The translations under genes and the position numbers were made by a program. A stretch of 64,000 nucleotides of DNA from Candidatus Omnitrophota bacterium (GTDB lineage Bacteria > Hinthialibacterota > Hinthialibacteria > OLB16), in contig JACKFH010000008.1 in the NCBI GenBank assembly GCA_020632575.1, forward strand, positions 1-64,000. The letters are read 5' to 3'. Shown piece by piece: positions 23,781 to 32,862 of this stretch; positions within the stretch are counted from its first letter, which is position 1; each line of letters begins with the position of its first letter. The notes below the pieces were generated by a model, which worked only from the letters and a program-made list of their open reading frames with translations, did not search any database and was not told where the DNA came from.

Positions 23781-25349
23781 ATGCACAATCACACGGGTTG
23801 TTGTGGATGTCATATTCCGGCCCTGGGTAGGCGGACCTTTTTGGCGGCTATGGGCGGAGGTGCGGTTGGAATGACCGCTCTTTTCTCAAAAGCGGCCCAG
23901 TCGGTCGGAGAGGGAATTGGCCCTCTTGCCTATGAGAGAAGACTGGACATCCCACGTAAGGAACTCGTGGTTCAGCCGATTCTCAATTACCACCTCTTCC
24001 AGCGCAGGGAGCAGACCAGCTGGCGACCCTGGGGCGGATTCCACAATCAAGCCGATATCGAACAAGAGAAGAAACGGATCCAATCCGAACTCGCTGAAAT
24101 CACGAAGCAGTCCGATTTCTCGATCAAGATGCTCCCGTTGGAGGAGGTCTCCTCCGTGGAGCAGGCCGAGGCTCTCGCCAAGAAACCAGCCGATGTTCGC
24201 CTGATCTACGCCGCGACCGGCGATTTGTCCGAAATCGAAAAACTGATCTCCACAGATAACAACACCATTCTCTTCATTCGCCATAAATCAGGTCCGGTCT
24301 ATCTCTGGTATGAAATCGCTCATCCCAGATTGCTGCGCAAGACCGTGGATGTTTACGGTCAACCCGGGCTCGACACCGACGATGTCGTGGTTGACAAACT
24401 TGAAGATGTGGTTTGGCGGCTCCGTTCTTTTTACGCTCTGAAAAACACGCTGGGCTCCAAAATTGTGGCGGTCGGCAACGCCTCCGGATGGGGGGCGGGC
24501 GGTCAGGCAGCCCCGCGGATCGCGGTCGACAAGTGGAAACTGGATATTCAAGCCGTCTCTTACGATGATCTCGCTCAGCGTTTGGGTGCGGCCAAGAAAG
24601 ATAACGACCGCATCAAGAAAGCGATGGCCCGCGCGGATGATTACCTGAAAACCTCAGGAACCGAACTGCAGACCGACCGTGGATTTGTCGAAAGATCTTT
24701 CCTCCTCACCGATGTTTTCGAGGATCTGATGCTCGAGGCGGGCGCTCCCGCGATCACGGTGAATCACTGCATGGGGACCATCATGCCGATCTGCGAAACC
24801 ACCGCCTGCCTGACGCTCAGTGTGATTAACGATTCGGGTGAGATGGCCTTTTGCGAGTCCGACTTCGTGGTCATTCCATCCGGTCTGCTCCTACATCACA
24901 TCTCCGGTCTGCCGGTTTTCCTTCAGGATCCGACCTATCCCCATCACGGAACGGTGACGGTCGCGCACTGCACTGCGCCTCGAAAGATGGATGGCGAGCA
25001 TCCGGAACCGACTCTGATCCAGACCCATTTCGAATCCGATTATGGCGCCGCGCCAAAAGTCGAAATGAAACTCGGTCAGTATGTGACCGTCATCGATCCC
25101 GATTTCGAGGATGAAAAATGGCTCGGTTTCGGCGGAACCATTGTGGACAATCCCAACATGGACATCTGTCGCGCACAGATCGACATCGACATTGATGGAG
25201 ATTGGGAGAGATTGGTTGCGGAGATGCGCGGTTTCCATTGGATGCTCTGCTATGGCGACTTTCGGCAGGAGACTGGATACGCCCTGAAGAAACTCGGCAT
25301 TGATTGGGTGGATGTCTCGAAAGGGACGGAGGGAGCGAGGACGGTCTAA
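23781..25349 (+). CDS. Tat-exported L-fucose/arabinose isomerase-like protein
   Basis: The 522 aa protein has a Cys/His-rich start (MHNHTGCCGCH), then a twin-arginine signal (GRRTFLAAMGGGAVGM). The body resembles the FucI/AraA sugar isomerase fold. A mid-region contains VNHCMGTIMPICETTACLTLS, a later ESDYGAAPKVEMKLGQYVT, and a C-terminal block GFHWMLCYGDFRQETGYALKKLGI like the isomerase C-terminus. Known isomerases are cytoplasmic, so an exported version is odd and may have another role. GGAGG precedes the ATG. It heads a run with ThuA and Gfo/Idh/MocA genes. I am fairly sure of the fold and not of the reaction. Confidence 0.68.
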   Translation: MHNHTGCCGCHIPALGRRTFLAAMGGGAVGMTALFSKAAQSVGEGIGPLAYERRLDIPRKELVVQPILNYHLFQRREQTSWRPWGGFHNQADIEQEKKRIQSELAEITKQSDFSIKMLPLEEVSSVEQAEALAKKPADVRLIYAATGDLSEIEKLISTDNNTILFIRHKSGPVYLWYEIAHPRLLRKTVDVYGQPGLDTDDVVVDKLEDVVWRLRSFYALKNTLGSKIVAVGNASGWGAGGQAAPRIAVDKWKLDIQAVSYDDLAQRLGAAKKDNDRIKKAMARADDYLKTSGTELQTDRGFVERSFLLTDVFEDLMLEAGAPAITVNHCMGTIMPICETTACLTLSVINDSGEMAFCESDFVVIPSGLLLHHISGLPVFLQDPTYPHHGTVTVAHCTAPRKMDGEHPEPTLIQTHFESDYGAAPKVEMKLGQYVTVIDPDFEDEKWLGFGGTIVDNPNMDICRAQIDIDIDGDWERLVAEMRGFHWMLCYGDFRQETGYALKKLGIDWVDVSKGTEGARTV

Positions 25350-25397
25350 TCCGCCTTAAGGTTATAGCGTCTCATTCATTCTTGGAGGTCATGCAAC

Positions 25398-26240
25398 ATG
25401 AACATCTTTCGTCTTATTCTCATCGCCACACTCATTGGAGCGTTCGTTCCTATGATCAGCCAATCCGCTGAAAAAGAGTCTGCCAAAAAAGTCCTCTACT
25501 TCACCAAATCCGCAGGTTTCGAACACAGTGTCGTGAAACGTGAAGGTGACCAATTCTCCCATAGCGAACGGATCCTCAAGGATGCATTCGCTTGTGCCGG
25601 GGTCGAGGTTGTCTGTAGTAAAGATGGCGGCCTGATTTCTGAGGAGTCGCTCAAAGATTTTGACACGGTCATCCTTTACACCTCGGGGAACCTTCTTGAG
25701 AAGGGAACCGATGGACAACCCGCCATTTCTGAGGAAGGGGTAAAGGCCTTGTTCGAGTGGGTGAAGAACGGTGGAGGGTTGATCGGTGTCCATGCCGCCA
25801 CCGACAGCCTGCGCGATGAAGAGCCGACCGAATATACGAAGATGATTGGAGGCGCTTTTCTTACCCATGGAAAGCAAGAATATGCTAATGTGCGAGTGGT
25901 CGACCCTGAGTTCCCCGCGATGAAAGGTTTGCCGGTCGAATTCAGGATGATCGACGAGTGGTACCTGCACAACCAGATTAACGCTGCTGGTAACATGCAT
26001 GTTCTCGCGGTGCTCGAAAGCGGAAAGATGGAGCAGGAGATGTACAACAAGTCGGAGACCGTTCCGGTGATGTGGGCCAGTTCCTATGGCAAGGGCCGGG
26101 TTTTCTACACCGCACTCGGTCATCGCGAGGATGTCTGGGAAATGCCACTCTTTCAAGGAATTCTTGTGCAGGCTCATAAATGGACCTCCGGCCAACTCGA
26201 AGGCGATCCCAAACCCAATTTCAAGGACTTTTTCAAATGA
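25398..26240 (+). CDS. Secreted ThuA-domain protein
   Basis: The 280 aa protein has a signal peptide (about 1-24, LILIATLIGAFVPMISQSA). A ThuA/trehalose-utilisation domain with a class I glutamine amidotransferase-like fold follows: KVLYFTKSAGFEHS, TVILYTSGN, VKNGGGLIGVHAATDS, IGGAFLTHG, WYLHNQ and WASSYGKGRVFYTALGHRED. These proteins usually sit beside Gfo/Idh/MocA oxidoreductases in sugar-use clusters of planctomycete-like bacteria, as here (ATGA overlap with the next gene). A role in periplasmic sugar processing is likely but unproven. Confidence 0.85.
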   Translation: MNIFRLILIATLIGAFVPMISQSAEKESAKKVLYFTKSAGFEHSVVKREGDQFSHSERILKDAFACAGVEVVCSKDGGLISEESLKDFDTVILYTSGNLLEKGTDGQPAISEEGVKALFEWVKNGGGLIGVHAATDSLRDEEPTEYTKMIGGAFLTHGKQEYANVRVVDPEFPAMKGLPVEFRMIDEWYLHNQINAAGNMHVLAVLESGKMEQEMYNKSETVPVMWASSYGKGRVFYTALGHREDVWEMPLFQGILVQAHKWTSGQLEGDPKPNFKDFFK

Positions 26241-27559
26241 GACAAAAAGACCGAATCAACCAACCGACCCGACGTGAATTCCTGAAGACCACCGCCTCCG
26301 CGGCAGTGGCGGCCTCGATTTCCAGACGAGCCTTTGGAGCGAACGAAAGAATCGGAATCGGGATGATCGGGTTGCATGGAATTGGCGGGATGCATCTCGG
26401 CCAATACGCCAAGATGGATGATGTCGATATCGTTGCGTTGTGCGATGTCGATCAATCTGTCCGCGAGAGAGCGGCCTCGACCCTGGACAAAAAGCCAATG
26501 TTGACCTCCGACTTTCGCGACCTTTTAGACATGAAAGAGGTCGATGCGATTGTCGTGGCGGTCCCAGACCATTGGCACGCCAACATGGCGATTCGGGCGT
26601 TTGAGGCCGGTAAAGACGCCTACATTGAGAAACCGCTTGGACACAATATTCGCGAGGGAAAACTGATTCGCGAGGCTGCCCAGAAGCACGGTCGAATCAT
26701 GCAAACCGGTCTGCAGCAGCGGTCCGCACCCCACTGGATCCATGCGGTCGAGAGAATCAAGAACGGCGAAATCGGGAAAGTCCACGCGGTTCATATGTGG
26801 AATGCTTGGAATCGCACTGAAATGCGTGGAGACATGGGCAAACCTCCCGAAGCCCCCATTCCAGATGGGGTGGATTACAATATGTGGCTGGGGCCCGCGC
26901 CCGCCAAGGGATTCAATCCCGCTCATTTCCATGATTACTGGTATTTCTTTTGGGATTATTCCGGAGGGATGATCTCGGGATGGGGAGTCCACCTTTTCGA
27001 TATTGTCCAATGGGCGATGGGGAGCGACATCCGAGGAGTGACCACCGAGGGTGGGAATTATGTCCTGGATGACCTCAGAGACACGCCGGACACCTCGGTT
27101 TCGGTTTTCGATTGTCCGGAGTACACCCTTCATTACACGGTTCGGCATGGCAACGGTTGGCGTCCACATGGCGATATGGATCATGGCATTCAATTCATCG
27201 GGACGGATGGCGTTTTGGAGATTAACCGGAGGCGATATCAGGTCTTTCGGGAGAGTTACCGCGATAGTCGTATCCCCGACATCACTGAACCACGTTACAA
27301 TGATGGCGGCGAGGGAGGAGGAGGGTACACCGCTTACCGGATCCACAAACGGAACTTTCTCGATTGCATGCGTTCGCGGAAGGAGACAGTCGCACCCCCT
27401 CAGGTCGGTCACATCGCCTCGATCCCCGGTCACCTCGCTAACATCTCCTATCGCTTGGGCCGGACGGTCCATTGGGATCCGAAGAACGAGACGATCACAG
27501 GCGATCCCGAGGCTGAGAAGATGATGACACGCGAATATCGGAGGCCCTGGGCGCTCTAA
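26237..27559 (+). CDS. Tat-exported Gfo/Idh/MocA family oxidoreductase
   Basis: I start at the ATGA overlap with ThuA (ATG 26237, 440 aa). A Tat signal (TRREFLKTTASAAVAASIS) precedes the Rossmann motif IGIGMIGLHGIGGMHL. Family blocks follow: DAIVVAVPDHWHANMAIRAF, AYIEKPLGHNIREGKLI and MQTGLQQRSAPHW. The EKP motif supplies the usual catalytic-site lysine, and GWGVHLFDIVQWAMG the conserved histidine region. These enzymes oxidise or reduce sugars with bound NAD(P). A Tat signal implies folding with cofactor in the cytoplasm before export. The substrate is unknown. Confidence 0.87.
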   Translation: MRQKDRINQPTRREFLKTTASAAVAASISRRAFGANERIGIGMIGLHGIGGMHLGQYAKMDDVDIVALCDVDQSVRERAASTLDKKPMLTSDFRDLLDMKEVDAIVVAVPDHWHANMAIRAFEAGKDAYIEKPLGHNIREGKLIREAAQKHGRIMQTGLQQRSAPHWIHAVERIKNGEIGKVHAVHMWNAWNRTEMRGDMGKPPEAPIPDGVDYNMWLGPAPAKGFNPAHFHDYWYFFWDYSGGMISGWGVHLFDIVQWAMGSDIRGVTTEGGNYVLDDLRDTPDTSVSVFDCPEYTLHYTVRHGNGWRPHGDMDHGIQFIGTDGVLEINRRRYQVFRESYRDSRIPDITEPRYNDGGEGGGGYTAYRIHKRNFLDCMRSRKETVAPPQVGHIASIPGHLANISYRLGRTVHWDPKNETITGDPEAEKMMTREYRRPWAL

Positions 27560-27574
27560 ATCATACTCCTCGAC

Positions 27575-27660
27575 GTGGGAGCGGGTCCCAGTCGCGAAAG
27601 ACCTGGAAAAGTGGATGATGGAATGTCTCCGGAAATTTCGCGGCTGGAAGCCGCTCCCAC
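27575..27660. repeat. REP-like inverted repeat (GTGGGAGCGG family)
   Basis: Arms at 27575-27599 and 27636-27660 are inverted relatives with a few mismatches (GTGGGAGCGG...CGCGAAA against TTTCGCGG...CCGCTCCCAC). The second arm matches the REP sequence well known from pseudomonads. It sits between two plus-strand genes and can form a stem-loop. Confidence 0.78.
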
Positions 27661-27690
27661 GGAAATAGGTGTTAATGGAGGATCGGCCAA

Positions 27691-28737
27691 ATGAACTCAC
27701 GTGAACTCGTGCTTGCCCATCTTGAGGGAAGACCGGTGGATCGTCTCCCTTTTATGCCGATCACGATGATGTTCGCCGCTGAACACGTCGGCGTTCCATA
27801 CGGTGAATACGCTCTCGACCACCGTGTCCTCGCGGAGGCTCAGATCAAGACCGCCCACGATTATGGTTCAGACCATGTGTCAGTTATTTCCGACCCCGCG
27901 CGTGAAGCGGCCGATTGTGGGGCGACGATCCATTACTTCGACGATCAACCCCCTTCGATCGACGAGAAGAACGCCCTCCTCGCCGAGAAATCCCACTTCT
28001 CTTTCCTCGAGTTCCCCGATCCGATGGCCGGAGGTCGCATGACCGACCGTGTCGAGGGCGTCCGTTTGCTTCACAGCGAGGTGGGGAACGAAAAAATCGT
28101 CGAGGGGTGGGTGGAAGGTCCAATCGCGGAGGCCGCCGACCTTCGGGGGATCAATCGAATCATGCTTGATTTCTATGAGGATCCGGCGTTTGTGGTCGAA
28201 CTCTTCGAGTTTATCATCGAGATGGAGACTCGATTCGCAAAGGCTCAGGTCGAGGCCGGGGCCGATATCATCGGGATCGGCGACGCCGCCGCTTCACTCA
28301 TCGGCCCCAAGTTTTATCAAGAATATGTCTGGCCTTTCGAAGAAAGACTGGTGAAGGCGATCCATCAAATGGGCGCGGATGTTCGTCTGCATATCTGCGG
28401 CAAAACCACGCGCCACTTGGAAGGAATGGGCAAACTCAAATGCAATATTGTCGATCTGGATTACATGGTCGATATGGCCGAGGGCCGGGACAAGATGGGG
28501 CCGAAGCAGGTCCTCCTTGGAAACATCGATCCAGTTTCCGTCCTTAAGAACGGAACGCCGGAACAAATCACGAAGGAACTCGAGAAATGTTATCGGGCGA
28601 CCGCGCCACGCTACATCGTTTCCGCGGGATGTGAGGTTCCGCGTGGGACGCCACCTGAAAACATGGTCGCTATGCGGAAATTTGCCGAATCCGCCATCGC
28701 GAACCACGGGGGTTCGTTGCAACTGTCCTCCAACTGA
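27691..28737 (+). CDS. Uroporphyrinogen-decarboxylase-family corrinoid methyltransferase (MtaA-like)
   Basis: The 348 aa protein belongs to the UroD/MtaA/CmuA family, which moves methyl groups from a corrinoid protein to a thiol or pterin acceptor. It has the family start MNSRELVLAHLEGRPVDRLPF, the substrate-barrel blocks VEGPIAEAADLRG and IGIGDAAASLIGPKFYQEYVWPFE, and zinc ligands in the H-x-C ... C pattern (LHICGKT, then SAGCEVPRGTPPENM). The zinc site argues against a haem-pathway decarboxylase. MtaC- and MtaB-like genes lie 2-3 kb downstream, separated by an oppositely oriented symporter. The acceptor is unknown; tetrahydrofolate is usual in bacteria. Confidence 0.85.
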   Translation: MNSRELVLAHLEGRPVDRLPFMPITMMFAAEHVGVPYGEYALDHRVLAEAQIKTAHDYGSDHVSVISDPAREAADCGATIHYFDDQPPSIDEKNALLAEKSHFSFLEFPDPMAGGRMTDRVEGVRLLHSEVGNEKIVEGWVEGPIAEAADLRGINRIMLDFYEDPAFVVELFEFIIEMETRFAKAQVEAGADIIGIGDAAASLIGPKFYQEYVWPFEERLVKAIHQMGADVRLHICGKTTRHLEGMGKLKCNIVDLDYMVDMAEGRDKMGPKQVLLGNIDPVSVLKNGTPEQITKELEKCYRATAPRYIVSAGCEVPRGTPPENMVAMRKFAESAIANHGGSLQLSSN

Positions 28738-28754
28738 CAGAGTTGGAATCCGAA

Positions 28755-30509
28755 TCAATCCTCGGTGGCGGTAATGTCATCGGTTATGGCGAGGCGACGC
28801 CACCAAAAGAAATACAAGCCCAAACCCGAGATCAGAGTCAGCGCAGTTAACACCCAGGCTCGTCCCCAATTGTGGATCACCAAATCCATCATCAGCAGAT
28901 ACAGAACCACAAAGAAGAAGGTTCCCAGAAGGGCGATCGGCAAATCGCCTCGATCCTGTTTGGGACGGGCGGGATTCCCTCCCGATTCCTCGATCCATCT
29001 TTTCACCGGATTCCAAAAACCGAATGGGCGAACTTTGTCGTAGAACTCAATTAAACTCTCTTTTGAAGTTGACGGTAGCCAAACGCTCGCGATCACGGTG
29101 GCCACAAGACTGGAGCCAAACAGGATGGGAAAGTACTGGAGCTCTCGCAGATCGGTGAACACCTTGATGTAAAAAGCAATCGGAAGAGTGATGACCGCGC
29201 TGAGGCAAAAGGACCACCCGTTAACCCGCCACCAATATGCCGACAAAAGGAAGGGAACGATGGCCGCCGAACCCAGAGCGAAGTTGATTGGATTCCAGAT
29301 CGAGGCGATGGACTCGGTCTTGAAACTGATTGCGATCCCGAGCATCACCAGCAAAGCGGTTGAAAGATAACTCACCAACATCAGTTGTTTCTGAGATGCG
29401 CTTTTCCAGATCGGCTTGACCAGATCGTTGGTCACAAACGAGGCCGCGACATTCAGCGTCGAGTCGAAAGTGGACATGAACGCGGCGATCAGACCCGCGA
29501 TGACCATCCCCTTGATTCCCACCGGCAAAACCCGATTGAGCACCATCGGCAACACCGCCTCGCTGTCGACTGCGTTTCCGGTTTCACTCAGAATCGCGAG
29601 CCCGTAAGCGGTGAAACTCATCACCAGCGCCCAGCGGACGGCGATCACCATCCCCCAGGCGAACCCGACCTTGGAGGCGTCCGCCTCGTTTTTGGCTGCC
29701 CTGAAGCGTTGAAAATCGGCGCCCCCTCCGGGCGCTTGGAACAGAGTGATCACCCCTTTGGTCACCCACAGGAGAACCAACAGACCGAAGGGGTCGGGAT
29801 ATTTCTCCGGAGTTGGGTCGAGCCTCCAGACCGGCGCTAGTTGAAACCACTGTTCTCCGACATCGGTTCGGAAAGTTGCTGGATCGATTTGAAGAAAGGC
29901 GGTGACCGATATATAAACCGCCGCCACTGAGAGGAGGATGGTCTGAAAGAAATCGCTCCAGACCACACTGAAGAAGCCACCCAATAGGACATAAAGCCCC
30001 GTGATCGCGAACAACCCCACCACCATTGTGTTGCGACCGAATGGAAGGAATTCCTCGAGAAAGATTCCCACACCGATTCCGGCGTATCCCAACATGAAAA
30101 CCATGATGAGCAGATTGATCAGGACCATGGTCAGTCGAGCCGACTGTCCCTGACGGCCCGTGCCATACCTGAAAACCAACCACTCCATTCCGGTCAGGAC
30201 CCCGCTTCGGTAGGCCCATTTCCCTTTATAGGCCATGGCAAACCCAGCGAAGGGGAAGGCCCAAAACCACTGCTCCCACATTCCCCGGATACCGAGAACA
30301 TAGAAGACCGAAACCATCCACATCGTGCCGGTGATGTCGAAATAAGTGCTGCTCCCGCTCATCCCGAGCATCCACCAGGGGAGGGTTCCACCTCCAAGAA
30401 AATAGGATTGGATATCCTTCCCGGCTCGTCGCTCCATGTAGACCCCGACCAGGAGGACTGCTACCAGGTAAACCACAACAATGCCCGCATCCACCCACGA
30501 TAGATTCAT
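28755..30509 (-). CDS. Sodium:solute symporter (SSS family)
   Basis: A GGAGG lies 8 nt before ATG 30509, so I start there (584 aa) rather than at 30563. The protein has about 13 hydrophobic helices and SSS landmarks: DIQSYFLGGGTLPWWMLGMS, AGLIAAFMSTFDSTLNVAASFVTNDL and LGGFFSVVWSDFFQTILL. The family couples sodium to uptake of sugars, organic acids, vitamins or amino acids. It is divergent from the mtaC-like gene and shares its regulatory region, so the substrate may be a methylated compound or sugar. Convergent with the MtaA-like gene, 17 bp away. Confidence 0.88.
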   Translation of the reverse strand: MNLSWVDAGIVVVYLVAVLLVGVYMERRAGKDIQSYFLGGGTLPWWMLGMSGSSTYFDITGTMWMVSVFYVLGIRGMWEQWFWAFPFAGFAMAYKGKWAYRSGVLTGMEWLVFRYGTGRQGQSARLTMVLINLLIMVFMLGYAGIGVGIFLEEFLPFGRNTMVVGLFAITGLYVLLGGFFSVVWSDFFQTILLSVAAVYISVTAFLQIDPATFRTDVGEQWFQLAPVWRLDPTPEKYPDPFGLLVLLWVTKGVITLFQAPGGGADFQRFRAAKNEADASKVGFAWGMVIAVRWALVMSFTAYGLAILSETGNAVDSEAVLPMVLNRVLPVGIKGMVIAGLIAAFMSTFDSTLNVAASFVTNDLVKPIWKSASQKQLMLVSYLSTALLVMLGIAISFKTESIASIWNPINFALGSAAIVPFLLSAYWWRVNGWSFCLSAVITLPIAFYIKVFTDLRELQYFPILFGSSLVATVIASVWLPSTSKESLIEFYDKVRPFGFWNPVKRWIEESGGNPARPKQDRGDLPIALLGTFFFVVLYLLMMDLVIHNWGRAWVLTALTLISGLGLYFFWWRRLAITDDITATED

Positions 30510-30587
30510 CAACCCCGCCTCCATCAGCAAGACACAAAGGTTGGGAGTATAAGGTTTAATCAAGATCTTGAATAGAAAAAAAATTTA

Positions 30588-30601
30588 TGATAACGTTTGC
30601 A
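30588..30601. promoter_or_regulatory. LacI/cre-like operator
   Basis: TGATAACGTTTGCA fits the cre/LacI-family consensus TGWNANCGNTNWCA with one mismatch. It is 79 bp from the symporter start and 160 bp from the mtaC-like start, within the divergent promoter region. No LacI gene is in the window, so the regulator would act in trans. Confidence 0.4.
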
Positions 30602-30647
30602 ATAAAGAAATTAAGCGGTTTCATCGATTAGGGGCGGTAATTTTTTT

Positions 30648-30676
30648 CTTTACTTGTAACCTGAAATAAAGTAAAG
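30648..30676. promoter_or_regulatory. Inverted repeat overlapping a putative promoter of the mtaC-like gene
   Basis: CTTTACTT (30648-30655) and AAGTAAAG (30669-30676) are perfect inverted arms 13 nt apart. They coincide with a possible -35 (TTTACT) and -10 (TAAAGT) spaced 17 nt. This is an operator-like layout about 85 nt before ATG 30761. Confidence 0.38.
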
Positions 30677-30760
30677 TAGTACGAATACTCTTTTAATAAT
30701 CGCCGTGCTCGCCGCCCGAATCGGCGAACTTGGCAAACAGACGGAACGAGGAATTCTGCC

Positions 30761-31399
30761 ATGGTCGACAAGAAAGCGTTGTATCAGGCCATTCTCGAAG
30801 GGGATGCCAACCAGTCGAAATCGCTCGCCGAAGAGGCGGTCAAAGAGGGGGTCGATCCAAAGTCTTTGCTGGATGAGAGCATGATTCCAGCCATGGACGA
30901 GGTGGGTCGTCTCTTTGAAAGCGATGAGTATTTTGTCCCGGAATTGTTGATCGCGGCCCGAGCCATGCGTTCGGCGCTCGAGGTGATCAAACCGCTTCTC
31001 GCGGAGACTGGAGCCAAACCGGTGGGTAGTGTGGCCATCGGAACGGTCAAAGGCGACCTCCACGATATCGGCAAGAACCTCGTCGCGGCGATGCTGGAAG
31101 GAGGCGGTTTCGAGATCGTCGATCTTGGCGTGGATGCCGACCCCGCGCTCTTTGTCTCGGCGGTCAAGGAGAAGGGGGTCAATGTGGTTGCTCTCTCGGC
31201 CCTCCTGACCACCACCATGCCCGGCATGAAGAAAGTCATTGAAGAACTCGAGAGCGCTGGCGTTCGCGGCCAAACCAAAGTGATGGTCGGCGGCGCTCCA
31301 GTGACCCAGCGTTTCGCCGAGGAGATCGGCGCGGACGGTTACAGCGCGAGCGCCACCGGGGCGGTCGCACTCGCTCGCCAGTTCATCGGCGCCGCGTAA
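30761..31399 (+). CDS. Cobalamin-binding corrinoid protein (MtaC/MtbC type)
   Basis: The 212 aa protein is a methyl carrier of the MtaC/MtbC/MttC family. The N-terminal helical cap (about 1-85, ending PELLIAARAMRSALEVIKPLL) is followed by the B12-binding Rossmann domain. The lower-ligand motif D-x-H-x2-G is present in KGDLHDIGKNLVAAML, with SALLTTTM and VGGAPVT completing the B12 pocket. GAGGAA precedes the ATG. It shuttles the methyl group from MtaB to MtaA. The next gene is MtaB, 54 bp downstream. Confidence 0.92.
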   Translation: MVDKKALYQAILEGDANQSKSLAEEAVKEGVDPKSLLDESMIPAMDEVGRLFESDEYFVPELLIAARAMRSALEVIKPLLAETGAKPVGSVAIGTVKGDLHDIGKNLVAAMLEGGGFEIVDLGVDADPALFVSAVKEKGVNVVALSALLTTTMPGMKKVIEELESAGVRGQTKVMVGGAPVTQRFAEEIGADGYSASATGAVALARQFIGAA

Positions 31400-31453
31400 T
31401 AAGAATTTCCCAAAAACCATTTCATCACTCACGAAAGGGGGCGCACTACCGCC

Positions 31454-32848
31454 ATGCCCGGACCTGTCGCAAAATCGCCACTCTCAATCCAGGACCTCGA
31501 TCAATTCATCTATGGTTCCACCCCGAATCCAGTCCATTGCCGACGTGGCGTGGAGATTGGAACGGGAACAGTGGTTCCCGAAATTAATTTCACACTCCCC
31601 CCCATCGAGATCAACGAATCGACCTGGTCCGAAATCCAAGGGATTTACCGTGAAACGATCGATTCGATCTGCCAACGAGCGGTGGCTCTCGAGGTTCCCT
31701 CTTTTCTAGTTGAGTTTGAAACCCTTCCTCCAATGACTGTCAATCCCGATTGGGGTGTCGATATCACACGAATCCTGGTTGAAACCCTCGACCGCTATCA
31801 CGATCAATACGGTCTGAAGGGTGCTCTCCGGCTGACCCCTAATGACAACCGCGATCACGAGCGTCCGCCACTGATGAGACGGGGGAGGTACTGGGAGAAG
31901 ATGGTCGAACTCTTCGAGAGAGGCGTGGCGGAAGGCGCCGACATGCTCGCCATCGAATCGACTGGGGGAAAGGAAGTCTGCGATGACGCGCTCATGACCG
32001 GTGATCTCAAGACGGTTGTCTTCGCTCTTGGCGTTTTGTCCCCGCGCGACATGGAGTTTCTGTGGAAAGAAATGGTTCGCGCATGCGGTCAAGGCGAAAC
32101 CATCCCCTCCGGAGACACGGCATGCGGTTTTGCAAACACCGCCATGGCGCTCGCCGACCAGAACTTGATTTCAAGAGTCTTCGCCGCCATCGTCCGGGTT
32201 CTATCGGTTCCGCGCAATCTCGTGGCTTACGAAGTCGGCGCCCTGGGACCCAGCAAGGATTGCGCTTATGAAGGCCCTTATGTGAAAGCCATTACAGGGG
32301 TCCCAATTTCCATGGAGGGGAAGACCTCCGCATGCGCCCACCTCACCCACATGGGCAACATCGCTCAGGCGGTTTGCGATTGCTGGTCCAACGAATCGGT
32401 GCAGGCGGTCCGCCTGCTTAGCGCTTCGGCTCCGATTGCCTACCTGGAGCAACTCGCCTATGACTGCCGGCTCATGAACACCGCTTCAGCGCATTCCTCG
32501 GAGGACGCAATTCGACTCCGAGACTGGTTGGTCGAATCGGATGCATCACTCGATCCACAGGCCTATGTCCTTCGACCGGATGTGGTCTTGCGAATCTCCA
32601 AAGAGATTGTGGAGGAGGAGACACCGTACGGGCAGGTTCGTCGCGCCGCTCAGTGCACTTTCCAGGAACTGAAACGGGCAAACGAAAACGGATTGCTCCA
32701 CCTTCCAAAGCGCGAGCAAAAGTGGTTAAACCGTCTGGAGCCCGTGATCCAGGAACTGCCGGAAAGCGAGGCGGACCTGATTGAGGAGATGCTTCCCAAC
32801 CTCGATCGCTCCCGATTTCTCCCCGAGGAGTACGGGCTCTCTGTCTGA
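31454..32848 (+). CDS. mtaB: Methanol:corrinoid methyltransferase, MtaB family
   Basis: The 464 aa protein matches the MtaB family in length and in blocks I recognise from acetogen and methanogen enzymes: EINFTLPP near the N-terminus, VNPDWGVDI, ALRLTPNDNRDHERPP, ISMEGKTSACAHL, CDCWSNESVQ, AYDCRLMNTA and DPQAYVLRPD. The zinc ligands are in place: Glu in GGKEVCDDA, Cys in GDTACGFANTAM and Cys in GPSKDCAYEGP. It should activate methanol, or a related small O-methyl compound, and methylate the MtaC corrinoid. It has no in-frame amber codon and is not MttB. An AAAGGGGG ribosome site precedes ATG. Best-supported member of the methylotrophy group. Confidence 0.9.
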   Translation: MPGPVAKSPLSIQDLDQFIYGSTPNPVHCRRGVEIGTGTVVPEINFTLPPIEINESTWSEIQGIYRETIDSICQRAVALEVPSFLVEFETLPPMTVNPDWGVDITRILVETLDRYHDQYGLKGALRLTPNDNRDHERPPLMRRGRYWEKMVELFERGVAEGADMLAIESTGGKEVCDDALMTGDLKTVVFALGVLSPRDMEFLWKEMVRACGQGETIPSGDTACGFANTAMALADQNLISRVFAAIVRVLSVPRNLVAYEVGALGPSKDCAYEGPYVKAITGVPISMEGKTSACAHLTHMGNIAQAVCDCWSNESVQAVRLLSASAPIAYLEQLAYDCRLMNTASAHSSEDAIRLRDWLVESDASLDPQAYVLRPDVVLRISKEIVEEETPYGQVRRAAQCTFQELKRANENGLLHLPKREQKWLNRLEPVIQELPESEADLIEEMLPNLDRSRFLPEEYGLSV

Positions 32849-32862
32849 AAGAGCAAGATTCA

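Noticed and set aside
26525..27700. 391 aa minus-strand open frame
   Set aside because: Antisense to the Gfo/Idh/MocA gene, with no recognisable domain.
31454..32848. Trimethylamine methyltransferase MttB
   Set aside because: The zinc ligands and block order match MtaB, and there is no in-frame amber codon.
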